DNA of 64,000 bases from Candidatus Binatia bacterium. GTDB lineage: Bacteria > Desulfobacterota > Binatia > Bin18. The notes beneath the pieces were generated by a model, which was not told where the DNA came from, ran no database searches, and worked only from the letters and a program-made list of their open reading frames with translations. Location: NCBI GenBank assembly GCA_022820725.1, contig JAJEFA010000018.1, positions 23,672 to 87,671 of the forward strand, read 5' to 3'. The translations under genes and the position numbers were made by a program. This document shows, one piece after another, positions 25,036 through 33,197 of this stretch (position 1 is its first letter; the number at the start of each line of letters is the position of its first letter).

Positions 25036-25911
25036 ATGGATATTGGTATCCTTGTGCCGGCAACAGTAGAGACGCAGAATATCACTGAAATCGCGCAACG
25101 GGTCGAAGGCTTGGGTTTCGAGTCCCTCTGGATACCCGAGCATCCGGTGATTCCCGTGGGCTTCAAGACCGAGGTGCCTGGGGGTGGGACCCTGCCCGAG
25201 CACTACAACCGCTGGGCCGACCCGTTTATTGCGCTGACCATGGCCGCGGCCGCCACCACCACGCTCAAGCTGGCCACCGGCATTTGTTTGTTCCCGGAGC
25301 GCGAGCCGCTCATCACTGCAAAAGTGATCGCCACCCTCGATCTCTATTCCGGTGGTCGGACCATTATTGGGGTCGGTGCCGGCTGGCTGCGTGAAGAAAC
25401 CGAGGTCATGGGCACCAACTTCCGGCTACGCTGGCGACGCCTGCGCGAAACAACCGAAGCGCTGCGTATCTGCTGGACCGAGAACGAGCCCAGCTATCAA
25501 GGCGAAATGGTCCAGTTCCCGCCCGTCTTCTGCGATCCCAAGCCAGTCCAAAAGGCCGGTCCGCCCATCTTTTTGGGCGGCCATGTGCCAAAGGCGCTGG
25601 AGCGTGTCGCCCGGACCTACGATGGCTGGTGTCCGCTCGCATTTGACCCTGAGGACTATAAAACCAAGGTCGAATCGATCCGGACCATGGCCAGAGAGTT
25701 TGGCCGTGACCCGGACGCATTACAGATGTCGGCTTTTATTGATCCCAAGGACGGAGCCCTCTCAGCCGATGAGATGAAAGCCTATCGTGACGCTGGCGCA
25801 AGCCGGATCGTACTCTTCTCCCAGCCCTTTGCCAAAGCGATTGCGACTGGCCAAGCCATGGCCTGCATAGACACGGTCGCGCCCATTGTGGAAGCGGCTC
25901 AAGGGGTATAA
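25036..25911 (+). CDS. LLM-class (F420- or FMN-dependent) oxidoreductase 1
   Basis: 291 aa TIM barrel. LGFESLWIPEHPVIP near 30-44, LKLATGICLFPEREP, DLYSGGRTIIGVGAGWLREE (family flavin-binding region, about 106-125) and PPIFLGGHVPKALERVARTYDGW place it with F420-dependent luciferase-like enzymes. AAGGAGGGC precedes the start. The gene at 38.5-39.3 kb is clearly related (same WxGAGWxxEE layout and length). It may reduce or oxidise a carbonyl or alkene in the same pathway as the preceding amidohydrolase. Cofactor use is inferred from family only. Confidence 0.85.
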   Translation: MDIGILVPATVETQNITEIAQRVEGLGFESLWIPEHPVIPVGFKTEVPGGGTLPEHYNRWADPFIALTMAAAATTTLKLATGICLFPEREPLITAKVIATLDLYSGGRTIIGVGAGWLREETEVMGTNFRLRWRRLRETTEALRICWTENEPSYQGEMVQFPPVFCDPKPVQKAGPPIFLGGHVPKALERVARTYDGWCPLAFDPEDYKTKVESIRTMAREFGRDPDALQMSAFIDPKDGALSADEMKAYRDAGASRIVLFSQPFAKAIATGQAMACIDTVAPIVEAAQGV

Positions 25912-25932
25912 CACCATTTCCCCTCACCCTGG

Positions 25933-25955
25933 CCCTCTCCCCCAAGGGGAGAGGG
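25933..25955 (+). terminator. GC-rich hairpin downstream of LLM gene
   Basis: A perfect 10-bp stem, CCCTCTCCCC pairing with GGGGAGAGGG around a 3-nt loop. Only a short T-rich stretch (CTTTTC) follows, 6 nt later. It could be a terminator or a dispersed GC-rich repeat; similar CCCTCACCCTGGCCCTCTCC sequences occur as intergenic repeats in many genomes. Confidence 0.5.
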
Positions 25956-26038
25956 AATAGCTTTTCCCGAGAAGGTGGCTTGAAGAGGCAGGAATAAAAA
26001 ACCCATTGACCGTGTCGAGCGCAGTAAGGAGTTTCAGC

Positions 26039-27439
26039 ATGTCCGGGCCATATCGTTTTTCAGTCTATCCTCTGCTGGTGAGTCTTGCTCTCACCACTTT
26101 CCTGCTGGCGAGTCCCTCTGCGTGGGCCGGTCCGAATATCAAAATCCTGGATAATCCTATCCGCATGCGTTTTTCCAGCTTTTCGACCTCACTGGCCATG
26201 CTGGACGATATAACGGGCGATGGCATCCCGGATTACCTGGTTGGCGCGTATGACCAGCCTTATGCCAGGAAAGGGATGACCGGGAAGGAGGTCGGCTTCG
26301 GCGGTGCCGAAAAGTCCGGAAAAAACGTGGACCACCAGGGCCGGGCCTTTGTCTTTGACGGGCAGACGGCCAAACTGCTCTATACGCTCGATCATCCGTT
26401 TCCGCAAAAGGCCGCGGCCTTTGCCTGCTCGGTGGCCTCGGCTGGCGATGTGGACCAGGATGGACTACCAGATTTATTGATCGGTGCCTTTGGCCAGAAT
26501 AAAGGGGGCCAAGCCTATGTCTTCAGTGGTGCGGACGGGGCGTATTTGCTCACGCTCAAACCGCCGGAGTCGCAGCCTGGCGCGGGCTTTGGCTGGTCGG
26601 TCACCGGCATTGGTGATGTTACCGGTGATACTCTTCCCGAGCTAGTCGTGGGTGCCTATAACCAGAACGGAGAGGGCAGGGCGTTTGTCTACAGCGGCCA
26701 GGATGGATCGCTCGTGTATACACTGAGACCGCCCACCGACCGGGGTGGCTCTGCGTTTGGATGGTTTGTGAACTCTGCCGGAGATCTCAACCATGACGGT
26801 GTCCAGGAGATCGCGGTGGGTGCGCCCTACACCACGGTTGGCAATCTGAGCGTCCAAGGGCGCGCATATGTCTATAGTGGTGCGGACGGCCAATTACTGC
26901 TTACGATCGAAAATCCCGATCCCAAAGAAGGCTCAACTTTTGGCTGGCGGGTGGTCGGCGCTGGGGATCTGAATAAAGACGGGACACCCGATCTGCTGAT
27001 CGGCGCGCCCTACCATGACGTGGGTGCCTATCAGGGCCAGGGCGTGGCCTACGCCATCAGCGGGCAGGACGGCTCCGTGCTCTATACCCTTAAAGATCCA
27101 TTCCCGCGCAAGCATGCCGGCTTTGGCTGGGCGCTGGCCACCAGTATGGACGTGAACGCAGACGAGGTGCCTGAGATTATCGTTGGCGCTCCATTTCAGG
27201 CTGTGGATGCGTTCGACATCCAAGGCGAGGTGTTTGTCTATAATGGGCGTGACGGACGGCACCTCATGACGCTCGATAACCCGTGGGGCCATCAGGGATC
27301 GAAATTCGGTTACACCGTACTCTCGCCGGGCGATCTGAATCAGGACGGCATTCCGGAGTTCGCCATGAGTACCCCTGGCCAGCACATCATGGGTGAGGTC
27401 AACGTCGGGCGCGTGTATCTTTTTGAATCACGGCGGTAA
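26039..27439 (+). CDS. exported FG-GAP (integrin-alpha-type) beta-propeller protein
   Basis: 466 aa. Signal peptide with core LLVSLALTTFLLASPSAWA then GPN. The mature part consists of seven repeats of about 60 residues, each with a Ca2+-loop-like motif: DITGDGIPD, DVDQDGLPD, DVTGDTLPE, DLNHDGVQE, DLNKDGTPD, DVNADEVPE, DLNQDGIPE, plus FGW or FGY turns and VYSGxDGxLLxTL strands. Seven repeats fit a closed seven-bladed propeller. The start is set by AAGGAG upstream. It is probably extracytoplasmic and calcium-stabilised; binding or structural role, partner unknown. The next gene starts directly at its stop codon. Confidence 0.85.
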   Translation: MSGPYRFSVYPLLVSLALTTFLLASPSAWAGPNIKILDNPIRMRFSSFSTSLAMLDDITGDGIPDYLVGAYDQPYARKGMTGKEVGFGGAEKSGKNVDHQGRAFVFDGQTAKLLYTLDHPFPQKAAAFACSVASAGDVDQDGLPDLLIGAFGQNKGGQAYVFSGADGAYLLTLKPPESQPGAGFGWSVTGIGDVTGDTLPELVVGAYNQNGEGRAFVYSGQDGSLVYTLRPPTDRGGSAFGWFVNSAGDLNHDGVQEIAVGAPYTTVGNLSVQGRAYVYSGADGQLLLTIENPDPKEGSTFGWRVVGAGDLNKDGTPDLLIGAPYHDVGAYQGQGVAYAISGQDGSVLYTLKDPFPRKHAGFGWALATSMDVNADEVPEIIVGAPFQAVDAFDIQGEVFVYNGRDGRHLMTLDNPWGHQGSKFGYTVLSPGDLNQDGIPEFAMSTPGQHIMGEVNVGRVYLFESRR

Positions 27440-28912
27440 GTGGGCGAGTCTTCTCAACGCATCCTGCTCACCGGCGCAACGGGCTATGTCGGTGGACGCT
27501 TGCTCAAGGCCCTGGAACGGACGGGCCATGTCGTCCGCTGTCTCGCGCGGCAGCCCGCATTTTTGCAACCACGCGTTGGGCCGCATACTGAAGTCGTCGC
27601 CGGCGATGTCCTGAATCCGGCCTCTCTGGATGCTGCGCTCCGGCACGTGCATACGGCCTACTACCTCGTCCACTCCATGGGGTCGGCCGGAGCATTCGAA
27701 GAGCAGGACCGTCAGGCGGCCTACAATTTCGGACGGGCCGCACGTCAGGCTGGAGTCCGGCGCTTGATCTACCTCGGCGGTCTGGGCGATAGCGCCGGTC
27801 CGCTCTCGTCTCACCTGCGGAGCAGACAGGAAGTCGGCCGCATTCTACACGCCTCGGGCATCCAGACCATTGAACTGCGCGCGTCGATTGTCATCGGCTC
27901 CGGCAGCCTGTCTTTTGAGATGATCCGATCTCTGGTCGAACGTTTACCCGTCATGCTCACGCCGCGCTGGGTATCTGTTCAAGCCCAACCGATTGCCATT
28001 ACGGATTTACTGGCCTATCTGACAGACGCGCTCGAGTTGCGCTGTACGGGCAATCAAGTCTTTGAAATTGGAGGGGCCGACCAGGTCTCGTATCGGGAAT
28101 TGATGCAGGAGTATGCCCGGCAGCGGGGGGTCAGACGCTGGATGTTCTCCGTTCCGGTTCTGACCCCACGTCTGTCGAGTCTGTGGTTGGGTCTTGTCAC
28201 ACCGCTCTATGCTCGCGTTGGTCGCAAACTGGTCGAGAGTTTGCGGCATCCAACCATTGTGCAAGACGACTCAGCCTTACGGCATTTTACCATTCGTCCC
28301 ATCGGGGTACGTGAGGCCATTGCCCAGGCCTTACGAAATGAAGACCTGGAGCTTGCCGAGTCCCGCTGGTCTGATGCGCTCTCTATGGCCGGTCCGCTCC
28401 GGATGTGGGGCGGCGTTCGGTTTGGTCCCCGCCTTATTGACTCTCGGACTGTTCACGTTCCCGTCTCACCGACAGTGGCTTTTCGCCCGATTCTTCGTAT
28501 CGGTGGAGAGGCCGGTTGGTATTACGGCGACTGGCTGTGGCAACTACGCGGCTTTCTCGACCTGCTGCTCGGTGGAGTCGGCATGCGCCGTGGCCGCCCG
28601 CACCCCGACCACCTCAAGGTCGGTGACACGTTGGACTGCTGGCGGGTCGAGGCAATTGAGTCCGACCGCCTTTTACGCTTGCAGGCCGAGATGAAGCTTC
28701 CTGGCCGGGCTTGGCTGGAGTTTGTTGTTGAAGGCGATGAGCATCGGGCTACCATTCGCCAAACCGCCGTCTTCGACCCGCTCGGCCTCTTGGGTCTTGT
28801 CTACTGGTATGGCATCTACCCGCTTCACCAACTGGTGTTTGCCGGTATGCTTAGAGGCATTGCAGCCGCAGGAAAACGCGCAGGGGGGAGGCTGACGCAG
28901 GACAATGGATGA
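27440..28912 (+). CDS. NAD(P)-binding SDR/NmrA-type protein with C-terminal DUF2867
   Basis: 490 aa, GTG start immediately after the TAA of the FG-GAP gene, so reinitiation is likely. N-terminal Rossmann domain with LLTGATGYVGGRLLKAL (about 9-25), CLARQP, VVAGDVLNPASL and LIYLGGLGD, as in atypical extended SDRs. The last 150 residues, with GGEAGWYYGDWLWQLRGFLD and LPGRAWLEFVVEGD, match DUF2867. Fusions of this type are common among bacteria. Likely an oxidoreductase or NAD(P)-sensing protein acting on a membrane or hydrophobic substrate; not characterised. Pairing with an exported propeller is unexpected. Confidence 0.85.
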   Translation: MGESSQRILLTGATGYVGGRLLKALERTGHVVRCLARQPAFLQPRVGPHTEVVAGDVLNPASLDAALRHVHTAYYLVHSMGSAGAFEEQDRQAAYNFGRAARQAGVRRLIYLGGLGDSAGPLSSHLRSRQEVGRILHASGIQTIELRASIVIGSGSLSFEMIRSLVERLPVMLTPRWVSVQAQPIAITDLLAYLTDALELRCTGNQVFEIGGADQVSYRELMQEYARQRGVRRWMFSVPVLTPRLSSLWLGLVTPLYARVGRKLVESLRHPTIVQDDSALRHFTIRPIGVREAIAQALRNEDLELAESRWSDALSMAGPLRMWGGVRFGPRLIDSRTVHVPVSPTVAFRPILRIGGEAGWYYGDWLWQLRGFLDLLLGGVGMRRGRPHPDHLKVGDTLDCWRVEAIESDRLLRLQAEMKLPGRAWLEFVVEGDEHRATIRQTAVFDPLGLLGLVYWYGIYPLHQLVFAGMLRGIAAAGKRAGGRLTQDNG

Positions 28913-29034
28913 GGGGTCGGACTGCTGTCCACCGGCGGACTCAGGCGAATCTTTGTCACGCTGTCCATAGAGACTGGCGTTCCTCTCGTCGCTGTATTAT
29001 CTTTTCCCGCATAGCATAGGCGAGGAGTAGGCTG

Positions 29035-29886
29035 ATGCAGCTTCCTGACGAAACTGTCACCACGCAAGAGGTTAAGAGTTGGCAGGGCATCCATCTCTTA
29101 CACTTTCATGGCTCCTCGTGTTCGCAGAAAGTCCGGATTTTCTTGGCGGAAAAGAGGATTGCGTGGGAATCCCATCCGGTCGATCTTCTCCGTCAGGAAC
29201 ATACCAGGCCGTGGTTTCTCGGCATCAATCCCAGAGGCGTTGTCCCGGTGTTAGTCCATGATGGTGTTGTCCATGTCGAGAGTAATGACATCATGGAACA
29301 TCTTGATGGGTTGCCTTCACCGATGCCATCGCTCTTCCCTCAAAACGCGTTTGAGCGTGCGAGAGTCCGGGAATCCCTGGCGCTTGAAGACTCTCTTCAT
29401 ATGGACCTGCGAACAATTACCATGGGGTTTCTGGTGCCGTACGTTCTGGCAAGAAAGTCATCCAAGGTGCTGGATACCTATGAAAAAAGCGGGACACCGG
29501 ACCCCAAGCGAGACAAAGAAGTTGCCTGGTGGCGCGCCTTTGCCCAGGAAGGTGTGCCACCGGACCAGGCTCGGGCCTCGGTCCATGCCTTTGCCGCGGC
29601 CTTTGAGACACTTGAGCAGTGGTTGCGGGCGAATACGTGGCTAATCGGACGACGAATCTCCGTGCTTGAGGTCGCCTGGTTTATCTCTCTCCATCGGCTG
29701 GTAGGTGCCGGCTACCCCATCAATCGTCACCCGCGACTCAAGACGCACTATGAAAGCCTGCTCAACCGGCCGTCTTTTGCCCAAGAAATTACGGCTCCGG
29801 GATTACCCGGCCTTATCTTGAGCCTCTACAGTATCTTCCAGCGTTTGCGGGGTCATACCCTGGCGGGGGTAATGGCTGAAGTCTGA
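29035..29886 (+). CDS. glutathione S-transferase family protein 2
   Basis: 283 aa. N-terminal thioredoxin fold with HFHGSSCSQKVRIFLAEK (candidate Ser/Cys at 27-30), NPRGVVPVLVHDG with the cis-Pro, and ESNDIMEHL in place of the usual ESxAI glutathione motif. The all-helical C-terminal domain contains LIGRRISVLEVAWF. A long insertion around 130-165 and a hydrophobic C-terminal stretch (LPGLILSLYSIFQ) are unusual, and the latter might contact the membrane. GAGGAG precedes the start. It is convergent with the Rieske beta gene 26 nt away. Substrate unknown. Confidence 0.8.
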   Translation: MQLPDETVTTQEVKSWQGIHLLHFHGSSCSQKVRIFLAEKRIAWESHPVDLLRQEHTRPWFLGINPRGVVPVLVHDGVVHVESNDIMEHLDGLPSPMPSLFPQNAFERARVRESLALEDSLHMDLRTITMGFLVPYVLARKSSKVLDTYEKSGTPDPKRDKEVAWWRAFAQEGVPPDQARASVHAFAAAFETLEQWLRANTWLIGRRISVLEVAWFISLHRLVGAGYPINRHPRLKTHYESLLNRPSFAQEITAPGLPGLILSLYSIFQRLRGHTLAGVMAEV

Positions 29887-29912
29887 AAAGGTGTCGGCGG
29901 TGCTGCTGCTGG

Positions 29913-30413
29913 CTATATCAAAAACGACATATTCGGCAGCGGCTCGGCGGCGTTGACCAGGACGACCTTCTTGCGGCTCATCCTGAGCTCATCGTCCACC
30001 CACCGAAGGGTATGTGTCGTGCGTCCAGTCCACAGGTGGGTCTCGTGTTTGGCTTGAATCGAGAGTTCGACCAAAAGGAAATTCGAGCCGACAACGAACT
30101 CCTTATCCTCGTTTTTTTCAACTTCGATATTGGAAATCAGCCGGCGCATGGACGACGCCGGCTCCTGGCTGTAGCGATGGCCGCTTTGCAGGAGTTTGAT
30201 GCGCGTGGCAATCCGCTGCCGGTTGTCGTAGATGTGCGAGATATGGGTGGTGGGGTCAGCCTCCGGGGCGGTTGTCGCCGGTACCCAGTACACGGCCTCG
30301 TCCGTCCATAAGGCTTCCCAGTCCGCATAGCGCGCCTCATCCGCGAAACGCGCCTCTTTATACAGGAAGGCCTCAACGGCTCGATACTCGGCGTCGGACA
30401 CCATAGCCGTCAT
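29913..30413 (-). CDS. ring-hydroxylating oxygenase, small (beta) subunit 2
   Basis: 166 aa. AEYRAVEAFLYKEARFADE then WEALWTDEAVYWVPAT is the beta-subunit opening. ASSMRRLISNIEV and a late ELRMSRKKVVLVN match the other beta subunits here. The start codon overlaps the stop of the alpha subunit (ATGA), so translation is coupled. It is structural, in an alpha3beta3 hexamer by family. Last gene of a minus-strand unit with alpha and enoyl-CoA hydratase upstream. Confidence 0.9.
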   Translation of the reverse strand: MTAMVSDAEYRAVEAFLYKEARFADEARYADWEALWTDEAVYWVPATTAPEADPTTHISHIYDNRQRIATRIKLLQSGHRYSQEPASSMRRLISNIEVEKNEDKEFVVGSNFLLVELSIQAKHETHLWTGRTTHTLRWVDDELRMSRKKVVLVNAAEPLPNMSFLI

Positions 30414-31681
30414 GCCTGGCCGTTTTGCATCACGCTGCGATAGTGCGACCAGAACGCCCGATTTGTTGTCTCATCGGTCATATGCCCGACGCGTTGCTGC
30501 TGGCTATCGACATATTCACGGTTCAGGCCGCGACTCAGCTCCAGCCACTCGGCGTTTCGCGTCACTAATCCGACCTGGTTGCGACTCGCAATCGTCACAT
30601 CTTCGGGCAGCAAGAACGACCCCGGTCCCATTGCCGCCTCGCTCTGTCGCAACAGGCGTTTGTTGAATTCGGGCACACCCTTGAGAAACATGGGCGTATG
30701 CCATTGGACGCATTCGTCAACACTGACGGGCTGCATGATGGCGATGTTCATCTCAGCCAAAAAGAGATTGGGAAAAATAAAGGCGTGCGGCGGACCGTCG
30801 AAAACGCGACGCTGGGTTTCCTCTTTGCCATAGCTGCGCTCCATGGCTGCCAGATAGGACGCGGCCAACCCCTCCGAGACGCCGCCGAACCACTCGAACG
30901 GCTGCTGATAGGCGGGCACAAAATCGATTTCCGTGTGACCCTTGCCCCAATCGCGCAGGACGGACTTGATGCTTTTTTCCTCACCCACGAAACGCCGATA
31001 CTGCGAGCCGACCGCTTTCAATATGGAGCGGTGGACAAAGCCGAGATGATAGCCGTCCGTGTCGTTTTCGGGCAGCATTTTCCAGTTGGACGGATAGCGA
31101 TGCTTGATCCAGCCGGCGCTGAGTTCTATCTCGCCTTCCGGCGAGAGGTTACACGTCCGGTCGATCAACTGCGTCGCCGTGCCAAGATGGTCGGCCAGCG
31201 AAATACCACTCGGACTCAAACTGACAAACACAAAGCCACGATAGCTCTCCAGCCGCGGCACGCGCGTCAGCCCATATGCCTTTTTCTCAAAAGACTCCCC
31301 GTATCCGGCCGGGTAGGGGACGCCCTGCAAGGCGCCGCTCAGGTCATAGCTCCAGCCATGATAGGGGCAGGTAAACGTGCGAGTGTGGCCGCGTTCCGCC
31401 GGGCAGACGGTCGTACCACGATGCGCACAGCGGTTGAGGAGGGCCGAGACGGTGTGGTCCGTGCCGCGCACCAGGATGACCGACTGGGTGCCGACCTGGC
31501 GCGTAATAAAGTCCCCCGGCTGGGGGATTTCACTGTCGTGACCAATAAACACCCAGCCGTGGTAGAAAATCTTTTCCAACTCATCGGTAAAGATATGCGG
31601 ATCGGTGTACAGCAACCGATGGACCCGTTCGTTTTGGACAAGGGCGTCGTACTGGATCGGATCAATGGCAGTCTGTTGCAT
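30410..31681 (-). CDS. ring-hydroxylating oxygenase, large (alpha) subunit 2
   Basis: 423 aa. Rieske ligands C85/H87 and C105/H108 in NRCAHRGTTVCP and FTCPYHGWSYDL. The catalytic iron motif is NDTDGYHLGFVH, with the two His four residues apart and the bridging Asp upstream. GGAGAG precedes the start. It is about 45 residues shorter than alpha 1, lacking its N-terminal lead. Ring dihydroxylation or monooxygenation is expected. The enoyl-CoA hydratase 33 nt upstream suggests a substrate that enters as, or becomes, a CoA thioester. Confidence 0.92.
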   Translation of the reverse strand: MQQTAIDPIQYDALVQNERVHRLLYTDPHIFTDELEKIFYHGWVFIGHDSEIPQPGDFITRQVGTQSVILVRGTDHTVSALLNRCAHRGTTVCPAERGHTRTFTCPYHGWSYDLSGALQGVPYPAGYGESFEKKAYGLTRVPRLESYRGFVFVSLSPSGISLADHLGTATQLIDRTCNLSPEGEIELSAGWIKHRYPSNWKMLPENDTDGYHLGFVHRSILKAVGSQYRRFVGEEKSIKSVLRDWGKGHTEIDFVPAYQQPFEWFGGVSEGLAASYLAAMERSYGKEETQRRVFDGPPHAFIFPNLFLAEMNIAIMQPVSVDECVQWHTPMFLKGVPEFNKRLLRQSEAAMGPGSFLLPEDVTIASRNQVGLVTRNAEWLELSRGLNREYVDSQQQRVGHMTDETTNRAFWSHYRSVMQNGQA

Positions 31682-31714
31682 ACGAGTCTCTCCGGCTCAG
31701 CTCTCTGAGTTCGC

Positions 31715-32527
31715 CTAGCGATTGGCAAACACCGGGTCGCGTTTCTCTCGGAATGCGGCCACGGCCTCGCGCATGTCTTCTCCCAGCGTGCAGGCCAGCC
31801 CCAGATGGGCGTCGGCATAGGTAATATCGCCAGCCTTGTTGGTGCTCAGCGCTTTGAAAAATTCCTTTGTACGACGCAGCGCCATGGGTGGCTTGTTGAG
31901 CAGCTTCTGAGCAAAGGCGTGGACCGCGTGGTGCAGCTCCTCCAGCGGCACGACCTGGTTGACCAGGCCGACCTCACAGGCTTCTTCCGCGGTCAGCTCA
32001 TCACAGGTCATCACCAGTTCTTTGGCTTTAGCCATGCCGATCAGGTTGATCATGCGGGTAATCGAGCCCCACATATAGGGCACACCCAGCCGCACCTCGG
32101 GCAACCACATACGAGCGCCGCTGGCGGCAATGCGAAAATCACACGCCATAGCCAAGGACACGCCGCCACCCACCGCAAAACCATTGACCGCGGCGATGCT
32201 GATCTGGTCCAGGCGTTCCCACTCGTCCATCACCCGCCAGCCGAGCTTTGCCATCCGCAGCCTGGCGGTATCGGTGAGTGTGGCCTGGGTTTCCGGTTTG
32301 GAGCTCTTGGACAGGGCGTTCATATCCGCACCAACGCTGAACGAACGGCCCTTGCCTGTCAGAACTACAACCCGTGAGTCCTCATCCTCTTGCAGCTCAT
32401 AGGTAATGGCCAGAAACTCGCGCAGTACCTGCTCATTGAGGGGATTGAGTTTTGCCGGTCGATTGAAAGAGACGGTGACAATGGGGCCGGAGCGTTCGAG
32501 GGTAAATGTTTCGTATGTTGTGGTCAT
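31715..32527 (-). CDS. enoyl-CoA hydratase/isomerase family protein 2
   Basis: 270 aa, full crotonase length. FNRPAKLNPLNEQVL, FSVGADMNALS for the first oxyanion amide, VNGFAVGGGVSLAMACDFRIA for the second, and WLPEVRLGVPYMWGS at the catalytic-acid position. The C-terminal helices are complete (PPMALRRTKEFFKAL), unlike the hydratase near 2 kb. AGGAG precedes the start. Probably in one transcript with the Rieske genes downstream. Confidence 0.9.
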   Translation of the reverse strand: MTTTYETFTLERSGPIVTVSFNRPAKLNPLNEQVLREFLAITYELQEDEDSRVVVLTGKGRSFSVGADMNALSKSSKPETQATLTDTARLRMAKLGWRVMDEWERLDQISIAAVNGFAVGGGVSLAMACDFRIAASGARMWLPEVRLGVPYMWGSITRMINLIGMAKAKELVMTCDELTAEEACEVGLVNQVVPLEELHHAVHAFAQKLLNKPPMALRRTKEFFKALSTNKAGDITYADAHLGLACTLGEDMREAVAAFREKRDPVFANR

Positions 32528-32653
32528 GTGTAATGTTCTCCTGCTTTTCTTGATTTTGGTTCCTTACTTTCTTTGGTGGCTGCACTCCCTATCAAGCTTT
32601 TGTCAGTGACAGTCAGGGATAAGATGAGTGCGCGGAGTTCATGAGGGGAGCAA

Positions 32654-32869
32654 TTACGCCTTTGCCGTTTGGAGGACAACTCCAAGCTCATGGGCGGGGG
32701 TCTTTGACTTAAAGTATAATCGCTCGAAGCCAATAACCTCGCCCTGAACATCCTTGATTAAAATAAGACCACGGCCTACTTCTTCGCACACTTCCTCATG
32801 TTCCGGGTCATCCCAGTACACAGTGAGGGTTTCTCCGGCCGGGTCGTGAATGACTTTTATGTGGGCCAT
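32654..32869 (-). CDS. DUF2283 family protein (putative antitoxin-like partner)
   Basis: 71 aa. IKVIHDPAGETLTVYWDD, GRGLILIKDVQGEVIGFERL and a short C terminus match DUF2283, small proteins often paired with a DUF4258-type or RelE-fold-like neighbour. AAGGAGAGG precedes the start. The ATG lies 13 nt inside the upstream gene, a typical arrangement for a two-gene toxin-antitoxin unit, though here the larger partner comes first. Function inferred from pairing only. Confidence 0.75.
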   Translation of the reverse strand: MAHIKVIHDPAGETLTVYWDDPEHEEVCEEVGRGLILIKDVQGEVIGFERLYFKSKTPAHELGVVLQTAKA

Positions 32870-33189
32870 ATCACCTCTCCTTCTTTTACCCTATCGCATG
32901 GATAGGCAGTGATAAGAAATCCCTCTCCATCCAGTCGCCTGACAAATGCACACAGGAGTCGTTTGCGGTTTGATTTATAAAAGAGATAAATCCCCGCGTC
33001 CTGCAAGCTACAACAAATCTGATCCGGAGTGGAAAGGACTTGAATAACAGCCTGCACGCGGCCTCTGAGCTTCGGATGTTTTGTCTCGATGAGCGACCAA
33101 TAGTCTGCGGTTGTGCGCACAGGGAATCCCAGGGGGGTTAGCACCTCAAAAAGATTTCCGCCCTGTGGATTCACCCCTACCCTCGCCAT
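32857..33189 (-). CDS. DUF4258-like / putative RNase-fold partner of the DUF2283 protein
   Basis: 110 aa. HPKLRGRVQAVIQVLSTPDQ, then LFYKSNRKRLLCAFVRRL and GFLITAYPCDRVKEGEVIW, follows the pattern of small DUF4258-like proteins (HPEL, then R at the strand turn, then FVxTAYPTDRIKEG). A BECR-type RNase or toxin fold is plausible. The start has only a weak purine stretch. It begins 8 nt after the stop of the BVMO gene, so the pair sits inside a catabolic transcript. Confidence 0.6.
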   Translation of the reverse strand: MARVGVNPQGGNLFEVLTPLGFPVRTTADYWSLIETKHPKLRGRVQAVIQVLSTPDQICCSLQDAGIYLFYKSNRKRLLCAFVRRLDGEGFLITAYPCDRVKEGEVIWPT

Positions 33190-33197
33190 TCACTGAT

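Noticed and set aside
25921..25960. The GC-rich hairpin as a CRISPR or attachment-site element
   Set aside because: Only one copy is present in the window and it is a simple perfect hairpin, so a terminator or dispersed intergenic repeat is sufficient.
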